Shown here: piece by piece, positions 10,023-19,277 of the stretch
Position numbering within the stretch: position 1 is the stretch's first letter
Layout of the letters: each line of letters begins with the position of its first letter
From: Arbacia lixula
Lineage: Eukaryota > Echinodermata > Echinoidea > Arbacioida > Arbaciidae
Length of the DNA stretch: 64,000 nucleotides
Assembly: GCA_963669155.1 (NCBI GenBank)
Contig: OZ022577.1
Span: 6,248,788 to 6,312,787 of the forward strand
Reading direction: 5' to 3'
The notes under the pieces: generated by a model
What the model saw: only the letters and a program-made list of their open reading frames with translations
Told to the model about the DNA's origin: nothing
The model's database searches: none
Translations under genes and position numbers: made by a program

Positions 10023-12225
10023 CGAAAAACCAGTAGAAATCAGAAGAGAAAAAACATTAGAATTTCTACTGGTTTCTACTGGAAATTTTCTACTGGTTTG
10101 AATATGGAAAGTGAAATGATATCCAGTAGAAACTATTAGAAAAATACCAGTAGAAACCAGTAGAAATCTCTACTGGATCCAATACAAGACCAATAGAAGA
10201 CCAGTAGAAACCAGTAGGAATCTCTACTGGATCCAATAGAAGACCAGTAGAAACCAGTAGGAATCTCTACTGGATCCAATAGAGCTTCCTACTGGTTTCT
10301 ACTGGAATTTTTCTACTGGTTTGAATATGGAAAGTGAAATGATTTCCAGTAGAAACTATTAGAAAAATAATAATAGAGTGCCAGTAGAAACCAGTAGCAA
10401 TTTCTCCTGGATCCATCAGAATACTAGTAGAAACTAGTAGAATACCTACTGGAGCCATCAGGAGACCAATAGGAATCAAAATTAAAAATATTGATGAAAG
10501 ATCGATTTATATTTATTATATGATAATCTGGATTATGGCATAGTTCTTATCGTTTTAACCTAATCCTATCCTATATTAATTCCTATTCTATCCTATACCT
10601 ATCCTAGTTCCTACCCTTTCCTTCACAGACTTTCATATATATAGCAGTACGGTTATAAGGTTCATAAGATATTGGTTACTACAACTTATATTTAAGAAGA
10701 TCATTTTTGTTGTTGTTATCATTATTGTCTTCACTTAAGTAGGTGACATTCACTATTTTATGTTTAAACTTGAAATCATTACTTGGTAAAATTCCTTTTA
10801 TCTGGTAAGGTGGAGGTTATCTATTTAAAAGTACAAAATTAGGACACGTAAATACATGCATGAATATTCATGAGCATCTCTATTTCTATTGGTTTCTATT
10901 GGTTTCTACTGGTCTCCATTACCAGTAGAATTCACTGGTCTCTAATGGTTTCTACTGGTTTGACTTTGTATTTTTTATACTCCTTTTCAAAACATTATAT
11001 CTCACTAGTTTCTATTGATTTCTACTGATCTCCAATACCAGGAGAATTCATTGGTCTCTAATGGTTTCTACTGGTTTGACTTTGTATTTTTCACACTCCT
11101 TTTCAAACCATTAGATCTCACTGGTTTTCATTGGTTTCTACTGGTTTGACTTTGAATTTTTGACACTCCTTTTCAAAACATTAGGTCTTACTCGTTTCTA
11201 TTGGTTTATACTGGGCTCCACCAGTAGAATTCACTGGTCTCTAATGGTTTCTACTGGTTTGACTTTGAATTTTTCACACTCCTTTTCAAAACATTATATC
11301 TCACTAGTTTCTATTAGTGTGAAAAAAACAAAGTCAAACTAGTAGAAACCATTAGAGACCAGTGGATTCTAATGGTATTGAAGACCAGTAGAAACCAATA
11401 GAAACCAGTGAGACCTAATGGTTTGAAAAGGAGTGTAAAAAAAACAAAGTCAAACCAGTAGAAACCATTAGAGACCAGTAGATTCTAATGGTATTGAAGA
11501 CCAGTAGAAACCAATAGAAACCAGTGATATCTATTGGTTTGAAAAGGAGTGTAAAAAAACAAAGTCAAACCAGTAGAAACCATTAGAGACCAGTGGATTC
11601 TAATGGTAGTGAAGACCAGTAGAAACCAATAGAAACCAGTGAGATCTAATGGTTTGAAAAGGAGTGTAAAAAAAACAAAGTCAAACCAGTAGAAACCATT
11701 AGAGACCAGTGGATTCTAATGGTATTGAAGACCAGTAGAAACCAATAGAAACCAGTGAGATCTAGTTGTTTGAGAAGGACTGTGAAAAAAACAAAGTCAC
11801 ACCAGTAGAAACCATTAGAGACCAGTGGATTCTAATGGTATTGAAGACCAGTAGAAACCAATAAAAACCAGGGAGATCTAGTGGTTTGAGAAGGAGTGTG
11901 AAAAAAAAATCAAACCAGTAGAAACCATTAGAGACCAGTGGATTCTAATGGTTTCTACTGGTCTTCAATACCATTAGAATCCACTGGTCTCTAATGGTTT
12001 CTACTGGTTTGACTTTGTTTTTTTTCACACTCCTTCTCAAACCATTAGATCTCACTGGTTTCTATTGGTTTCTACTGGTCTTCAACACATTAGACTCTAC
12101 TGGTTTCTACTGGTTTCTACTGGTTTGATTTCGTAGTTCCTCTTCAGACCAGTAGACTCTACTGGACCAGTAGAAACCAGTAGGCGGTCTCTACTGGTTT
12201 CTACTGGTTTCTATGGGAATTTCGA
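10023..12225. repeat. Array of CCAGTAGAAA-type repeats with orientation flips
   Basis: The whole stretch is built from the 10-bp word CCAGTAGAAA or its inverse TTTCTACTGG and close variants (CCATTAGAGA, CCAATAGAAA). Bases 10023-10480 are short units of about 55 bp, including the repeated CTCTACTGGATCCAATAG; 10485-10850 is ordinary sequence. Bases 10880-11310 are higher-order units in inverse orientation (ACTGGTTTGACTTTG). Bases 11318-11955 are about six head-to-tail units of 115-116 bp in direct orientation (AAGTCAAACCAGTAGAAACC at about 11447, 11562 and 11678; variants at 11331, 11794 and 11909). Bases 11971-12215 are in inverse orientation again. There is no coding potential. It is satellite-like and bounded by sequence similar to 12553-12690. 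Confidence 0.9.
11869..12059. repeat. Near-perfect 85-bp inverted repeat inside the array
   Basis: The arms 11869-11951 and 11971-12059 are almost exactly complementary, including GAGAAGGAGTGTGAAAAAAA and GAGACCAGTGGATTCTAATG. They are separated by about 19 bp. The arrangement could form a cruciform and marks a switch point between direct and inverse units. Confidence 0.85.
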
Positions 12226-12235
12226 CCTGGGTTGC

Positions 12236-12350
12236 ACTCATGCAACACAGAAGATTTCAAGCCGTGTATCGATGGCGTATCATAAAACTGATATTGTGAA
12301 CTTTTTGATTAGTAAAATAATAGTTTTATTAGTAGGCCTATCTCATCTCG
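12236..12350. repeat. Direct duplication, copy 1 (copy 2 at 12575-12690)
   Basis: TGCAACACAGAAGATT, TATCGATGGCGTATCAT, CTGATATTGTGAACT and TTTATTAGTAGGCCTA recur in the same order at 12580-12690 with scattered differences (TGCAACACGGAAGATA, TATCGATGGTGTATCAT, CTGATATTGTCAACT). Copy 2 lies just upstream of the SRCR signal-peptide exon, so this may be a duplicated promoter or 5'UTR segment. Confidence 0.75.
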
Positions 12351-12842
12351 AGTGTGCCGCTCACCACTACCCGGTCGAGATAGTGACGCTCATTAATATT
12401 TTTGCGCCTGGTAGATTATTAATCACAATCATTATGTACTTTACGTAGAATCTAAAAATTACCCGCTTGATTCGACTTTGACATGGACCGTGCGTATGTG
12501 GTGGGATATTGGATGACGTCGTATTTCCACTCTTTGGTATTGTCTTAAACACTTTTTCAGCACACACGCACTTCCACTCATCAGTGCAACACGGAAGATA
12601 ACAAACCGTTTATCGATGGTGTATCATGAAGCTGATATTGTCAACTCTGTGATAAGTATAGAATTTTTATTAGTAGGTCTACCATTTGACAAGGGATCTG
12701 CGGCCGTGACGATTCAACATTCACCAGCTTACAACCTGAGTGCCTGAGCAGTATACTAAGAACCCTAGCGTCTGGTATAAGAGTGGAGTGGTATATATAT
12801 TCCTACGGTGGCAACGAATTTGCTTATCACCCATCATCGAAC

Positions 12843-12924
12843 ATGACTTTGTGGTTGTCCCAAAGTGTATACTACCTAGTACTGGTTGGATTATGGACCA
12901 TGCAAAGAGCAACCACGGCACAAG
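12843..12924 (+). CDS. SRCR receptor exon 1: signal peptide
   Basis: The ATG opens 27 codons with a hydrophobic core (VYYLVLVGLW) and a likely cleavage site near TTAQ. It ends in CAAG before GTGAGC, a good donor in phase 1, the standard phase for SRCR exons. An upstream ATG at 12783 would put a charged stretch before the hydrophobic core, so the later ATG is preferred. Confidence 0.75.
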
Positions 12925-15900
12925 GTGAGCATGGTGGGACAGCATTCGCACAGGGGGTCCCTTGTGCAACACATCAACGCATTCAAGTTTACAGTTCATG
13001 AAATACATTATGTTCAATGAGTGAAGCATACATTTATCTGTGACATATTATTACTCTAGCGCAAGATAATATATTTGGAGAAGTCGACGATATCTTCCAA
13101 CTGCATCATTCTATCTCCTCATCTTGACGAGGAATCACCATTGTATACATCGCATCGCATTTAGTCACATCGGCTCAGATATAAAGTTGCCAATGGTCTG
13201 CATTTATTTTAGACCTGTCAAATTTAAATCAAAATTGCAATCTAATAATATAATTCTACTAATTGAAGTCAGTTATCAGTATAATCAAACGATCCTCAAC
13301 ATCATCGCAAGTTCGCACGAAGGTGATTAACAAAGATTTGAAATTTGAAATGAGATTAATGTGTTTGTATCTCTAAGTTTCATTCGTACAATGGCTAAAA
13401 CGATGAGTTTCAGTAAAAAGGTAGCATACACAGTCATACACGTCCTAAATGTAGTAACGTCTCTAGATGGCAGAGGGCACAGATGACATCTCCGCCCCTC
13501 TTCTCCGCCCCTCCTCTCCCCCTTCCCCTCCTCGCCCTCACTCAGCCATCATGAGTAGGTCTATAACACCCTTTTGAACGAAAAAATGGTCGTTTGACAA
13601 TATTGCAAGATTGTAATATTCTATGAGAATAAAGTCACGATCAATCTATTCATCACAAATATAGTTATTAGTTAATTTCATGCTTTGCTTCTCCAATCTG
13701 TACGCTATCCGTACATCCTTAAACCTCTCTTTCTCTCTCTCTCGTTCATTTTCTTGGTTCCGTGGTTCCATGTCCACTACTTCCGGCTTACTTATTTCCT
13801 CTATCGGTTCTGTATAGCTAGCGCCCTCCCCCAGCATGCCCAACACCCTGTTTTTGATTACCCTTGGTTGATTAACATATGTACGTATTTCTTCCAAATC
13901 ATTCATAGAGTCTTTGCAGGCACGTTTAAGTAGGGGGCACCTACGAGTCAGAAGGCCGTGTTGAGGTCTTCCTGGACAACGACTGGGGCACGATATGCGA
14001 CAGCCTCTGGGGGATCGAAGAGGCCACAGTGGTCTGCAGGCAGCTGAACTACATCGGGGCCGACAGGGCACTGATAGCCAGTCAGTATGGGGAGGGAGAA
14101 GGTCCCGTCATGCTGGACATGGTTCAGTGCACTGGTGCCGAGGCAAATCTGTCAACTTGCGCGTACGTCGCAGCAGAACCTTCCCGATGTGATCATGGCA
14201 GGGATGTCGGAGTTGTCTGTACAGCGCAGGGTGTGTATGTCCGTCTGTCTGTCTGTATTTTAATTTGGCTCGAACTTGGTCCGAAAGGGTTCGCAATGGA
14301 CTGCAGCAGCAAATTTTATGCAGGAATGATTCAGTTTGTCACGTGAATGTAATTAAATAATTTCGTCTGAAAGTACAGAAGCAATATTGATGATGATGAT
14401 AATAGACGTCAAAAAACAACATCGTGGCGAAACTCCCACTTCCTTGATGATTTCGTGAGAATTACGCTTACCGGTAAACAATGATATTGTAAAACAATCA
14501 CAATCTGCACGTCAGGCACTTTGCTGGAATTAATTTGCGTACTTATGTTTTATACCAAGGGAGTCTTCGTCTCGCTGACGGGGAAGCCGTGAGCGAAGGG
14601 CGAGTGGAGATCATGAACGAGACAGGAGTCTGGGGTACGATCTGCGACAACCAATGGGATCTTCCTGACGCCAGGGTCGCTTGCGGGCAACTCGGCTACC
14701 CGGATGCGCTGGAGGCGGTCGGGGAGATATCAGTGTTTGGGCCCGGGTCTGGTCCAATTCTTCTAGATGAGCTGCAATGCGCCGGTACAGAGATGCATTT
14801 GAAGGATTGTGCTACGGAGAGGGGATGGGGAGCCCATAACTGCACTCATCAAGATGATGCTGGATTGAGGTGCCAAGTGAAATGTAAGTTTACTTTCTAT
14901 TCAGGGGTAGGCCTGATAAAGAAAGCTCCTGAAGAAATCGTTTCCGCAATTTTGAGCTCTGCTATTTTGTAAATGGTTATAGAAACTGGTTAGCCTTTCC
15001 CTAGTAAAAATTAGATTTATTCGAACTCTACTTCGACATGAAGTAGAATGTTACATCGCTCAACACTAACATCCGTATCACTAGTGTAGTCGGATATAGA
15101 TCTTTGTTTATAGATCCTTGGACAAAATTTTGAACATCACAATTAAAACGACTCGATCGATTAATTTTGTACATAGTGATATTTCATGTGAGTTATGTGA
15201 TTATATCTGATAACGGAAACTATATATTGTCCAATCCGGATTTCATTTGCATGTGATCAAGAAACTGAGCCTGAAAGGAAAACTACAAAATAGCACGATT
15301 ATTATACACTTTTTAATTGATATATGGTACTGCATGCATAAAATGTTGTACATAATTCGTTTCTGTACGCAAAAAGGATACACTACTTGTCACTTCATTT
15401 TACTCCATTCAATCTGATAATTCCTCAGCCATACGTCTCGCTAATTCAACGTTCCCAGAAGAAGGTCGCATCGAGGTTTACTACGGCGGCACGTGGGGAT
15501 GGGTCTGCGTGCACGGATGGACCATTGAGGATGCGCACGTTGCGTGCAGACAATTAGGTTTCCCCCTAGGTGCACGTAATATGACGACGAAGGTGCGAGG
15601 GGTGGGACCAGTGCTACTGGACGATGTGGCCTGCACGGGAAACGAGACCAGTCTAGGGAAGTGCCCATCGGCCGGATGGGCTAATAATGAGAACTGCCTA
15701 GCTGGTGACGGCTACAGTGCAGGTGTCATCTGTAATGGTAAGTTGACATTGCTTTAATAGTATAGGAGATATTCCATATTAGAGATTGCTGATGTATATT
15801 TCCGTTGTTGAGTGCTGGTTTTATTATCGTTTTAGATGGAACTAGTACTGCATGGAAAGTGACATAATTATTTTCTCTCATGATGTAGATCCATCAGCAG

Positions 15901-18900
15901 TTGTTAAACTCTTGAGTGGATCAACCAGCTTGGAGGGCGTGGTTGAATATCGAGAAGCTACACAAACAGGACTCATCTGCGATCCAAACTGGGGTGACCT
16001 TGAGGCAGAAGTAGTTTGCGGGCAGCTCGGGTACGAGACCGGAAGCAGCGCCACATCAGTGACCCTGGGCTCTGTATCCGGCTTGATATTCTTCCGGGAC
16101 TACCAGTGTCAAGGCGATGAAGCCCAGCTCAGTGATTGTGATTACGTCGCAATGAATCTCGAGACATGTAATCCACGGGATATTGCCCAGTTATCTTGCG
16201 GTCCTCCGAAAGGTAGGTTATATTCTTTCTGGTTTCATAATGAATACTTCCACCGAGAGACTGAATCGTTCGGGCTGTATAGTTAATCTAAAGAAGATGT
16301 GAACACTGTTGTTCTTGACACCATCCAGGGGTGGATTTACCTTTTGGTAAAGGAGGGGGGGGGGGGTTCAACCTTCTAAATCCCCTTATTTCCCCTTTTT
16401 TCTGCCACTGCCATCAAATATTATATATTAATTAAAGGAAGTGCACCTATCAGGTACAGAAGTAATAACTGTGCCAAATAACCTCTATACATGTCCAACA
16501 ATGACTTCAATGATTCAGTGAAAGAATAAGACTGCGGCCGTAGACATCTCACAATTATGTCTGCTGTACGAACTTTTATTTATACATGATTTTTTTCTCA
16601 AGGGTTTTAGTAACGAATGAAGTCCTAAAAAAAGTGACGTAATGCAACGGTAGTAGGTTTACATCGATCAAGAAAGGTAACCATCATGGAGAGGATAACA
16701 AATGTTTTGTTCAACAATGTATTTCCTTTCAAATTGGGCTGATAGTAAGTTTTGTCATGCCCTAAAATGGAAATAACATACTAATTTGATTAGTACATAT
16801 GATTGCTACTTAATGCCATTGCCTCCGCAGATTACGACATTCGATTATCCGGCAGTTATTACACAGAGCAAGGACGGGTGGATGTCTTTATCGACGGTCA
16901 GTGGGGTTCCTTTAAAACCGAACATTTTACGTCCAGCGAACTAGTCACTGTGTGTCACCAACTAGGTTACGCTACTGCACTTGAAGTTCAAACCGTTTTG
17001 ACAACACCCATATTCGGTACAGGACCAGGAACAGTTGTCATTGATGACTTCCATTGTGGATATAGATCATTTGACAAATATAAGATAACGGACTGCGATA
17101 TTTCCCTAGTGAGCGATAGCGGACAAACCGTTTTCGCAACATGGATCAACGTTATCTGCGTTCCATATGGTAAGAAAATTACTATTCATATATTTGGTTA
17201 TAGTTTAACTGAAGTGGGCCTATGAAAACTCGGGCCAACAACATACATGTAAATAATTCATTTCACAAGAGTTGCAAGGAATGATATTATTACGGGCGCA
17301 TTACCCAAAGTAAACTTGTTTCGTTGTGTGGGTCATCGTGTTTACTTCTATTGCTACGCTATTTCTCATTAAATGTTCAGCTTCTAGACGAGGGTTTTGA
17401 AGCGTGGTTTCAACAGTGGGGACAGTTTGTGCTTTGTGCTCTTGTTTTAATATTTACAGTTGTGGTGATGTATACATCATGTACAAGGCTCTGCTACTGA
17501 CAAATTGGCTTCTAAGGCTCTCTTGAACTGCTCTACTGAGGGCAGCTCAATCATGTTTTGGGAGAGTCCATTCCAGTGTATGTATGCGTCAAACGTAGAG
17601 CCAAGTCTCATGAAGCGCTGTTAGTATTGATTGCCTCGTGTTTTCCTTTGTTTCTGCCTGAGATAGTCTAATGTGGGTATTGCGACATGTGTGTCAGAGG
17701 GGCCTGTCTTCTTCTTCCTACATGTGTGGGTACGCATATACTCCTTCTTGGCAGTTTCCCACACATGAAGCGAACAACTCTTCTCTGGACTTTGCAGAGG
17801 GTCCCATACTACTGACGCATACACGATTGACACGTGTTATAGTTTCTTGATGTCACCTCATGAGGTTTATGCGTAGGAATTTAAGAGTCTTCCCAGCTTT
17901 GGATGCTACAGTCTCGATGCGGGGTTCCCTGGTAAGCCTCTCGCGAATTTCAACCCATAGTCCTCCAACAGATTTCTTATGATTGCTTCAGGATACTCTT
18001 TGAATTTTCCCTCGATACGTGTCTCTGAAGTCCTGCCACTTGTAAGCTTTTTTATAGTGTCGCTATATTTTTACCTCCTCACTACGTTTCATATTTTCCC
18101 AACTGTTTCTCCTTTATTATATGGTGAGTCTTGCCACGATGACAAATATTTATGTGGTATGTATTTGTCATTAGCCTTTCTGCTCTTGCTTAAACGTCCA
18201 CATCTCTGTTTATCGGGTTTGACAAAAGGAAAGCGCCTTTAAACTAAACTATGTCTCGCCTACGTCCCAATTCTTGTAGAGATATACCCTGCTAGTATTG
18301 TTACGAGCATACTTAACTGTTGTGTCAAGTGAGACCATTGTCTACCATGCCTGGAACTGTTTCGACTTTCTTGATCTGGTCTGGTATGGTGGTAAATTCA
18401 AACACGGATTAACACAATCTCTTTACTATCATTGCACAGAGTCTGTGGCCAATCACCCTGTTAGACTGGTAGATGAGCAAGGCAAGGTAAATAACCGATA
18501 TGGGCGAGTTGAGATTTACCATGACGGAACCTGGGGCTCCATATGTTACATATACTTCAGTAATGCAGAAATCGAGGTAAGATGGACTATTGAACTCGAG
18601 TGAATTCAATACTTATTGAAAGAAAGTCTTCAAACAGGTCTTCATCCAAAAGAGCCCATGCTACCTTTCTAAATTAGAGAAATGTTGACTCGGGAGACTT
18701 GTTTTATACAGGCACTCTGCAGACAACTCGGACAAACTGATGTCACCGACGTCAAGAAAATAGAGCTCCTCATTAACGGCTTCCCCGATCCGTTAGAACC
18801 AGCCTGGTATTCCGAATCCCACTGCACTGACAAGACAGATACATGATACGCACAACCCGGCTTGTGACCCTACAATTGCTACCTAAGGGAATTTGGATGC

Positions 18901-19277
18901 GCCACTCTAGCCGAGGACCAGAAATCCTAATTTACGTCATTATGCCTATTACCCCTCCCACATTATGATTGAGTTACAAACCTCGCCAATGATGTGGAGA
19001 CAGGGGATGGGACCACATAGTCCTATATACCTGACCATGTCAATCTGATTTCTCCGCAGCCCCTACACCTCCACCCGACGGCGTGGAACCATGGGCGATC
19101 GCTCTGGCCGTCCTAGGCGCCGTCGTCATGCTCATTATCCTCATTGGCATTGTCTACTCTGGTCATAAAAAGATGACTGCGACGACGACGACTGCCGGAA
19201 ACGGGGGACCTGAGCTGGCCCTTGAAACATCATCTTCACCCCCCGCATACGAGCCTTCTGCTACGCAGCTGCTGTAG
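12843..19277 (+). CDS. Multi-SRCR-domain transmembrane receptor (spliced)
   Basis: Scavenger receptor cysteine-rich proteins are cell-surface or secreted pattern-binding proteins, greatly expanded in echinoderms. Exons: 12843-12924, signal peptide (MTLWLSQSVYYLVLVGLWTM); about 13931-14230, SRCR1 (GRVEVFLDNDWGTICD); 14560-14883, SRCR2 (WGTICDNQWDLPDARVACGQ); 15429-15737, SRCR3 (GRIEVYYGGTWGWVCVHGW); 15889-16212, SRCR4 (VVCGQLGYETG); 16831-17169, SRCR5 (GRVDVFIDGQWGSF, which lacks the usual first Cys); 19060-19277, stalk, TM helix and tail. All these junctions are phase 1, and the lengths sum to 1896 nt, about 631 residues. The helix is WAIALAVLGAVVMLIILIGI; the short tail ends SPPAYEPSATQLL and contains a PPxY motif. 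A sixth, damaged SRCR lies at 18440-18845 and can be skipped in phase. Uncertain points: the SRCR1 acceptor, and whether exons beyond these exist. Confidence 0.85.
17480..17935 (-). pseudogene. LINE 3' fragment (end of reverse transcriptase) in an SRCR intron
   Basis: The minus-strand reading in shifting frames gives the typical end of a CR1/L2/jockey-type ORF2: KAGKTLKFLRINLMR, then VYASVVWDPLQ, then RVVRFMCGKLPRR, and finally WNGLSQNMIELPSVEQFKRA. Frame changes are needed between segments. It lies between SRCR exon 5 and the damaged sixth domain, antisense to the host gene. Confidence 0.8.
18440..18845 (+). pseudogene. Degenerate sixth SRCR domain (two exons)
   Basis: The first half, 18440-18576, reads GRVEIYHDGTWGSICYIYFS and ends at a good donor (GAG before GTAAG) in phase 0. 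The second half starts at 18712 after TTATACAG with ALCRQLGQTDV. It then reads to SHCTDKTDT and hits TGA at about 18844, followed by YAQPGL, a second TGA and PYNCYLREFGC. No good donor follows, so the domain cannot join the TM exon in frame. Both TGAs sit where Trp would be plausible, which suggests TGG-to-TGA decay. Alternatively it could be a terminal exon of a secreted isoform. Confidence 0.7.
19060..19277 (+). CDS. SRCR receptor last exon: stalk, TM helix, cytoplasmic tail
   Basis: The acceptor TTTCTCCGCAG is followed by a Pro-rich stalk (PTPPPDG), a single TM helix, a basic stop-transfer (HKK), a Thr-rich linker and a short tail with PPAY near the C terminus. In other proteins PPxY binds WW domains of NEDD4-type ubiquitin ligases. 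The stop is TAG at 19275-19277. The phase fits SRCR5 directly. Confidence 0.85.

Noticed and set aside
13646-14071. Minus-strand open frame antisense to SRCR exon 1
   Set aside because: A shadow of the SRCR exon; no family resemblance.
15441-15668. Minus-strand open frame antisense to SRCR3
   Set aside because: Shadow frame of a clear SRCR exon.
18844-18880. Selenocysteine reading of the two TGAs in the sixth SRCR domain
   Set aside because: SRCR domains are not selenoproteins and Trp-to-stop change is simpler; no SECIS-like hairpin was identified.
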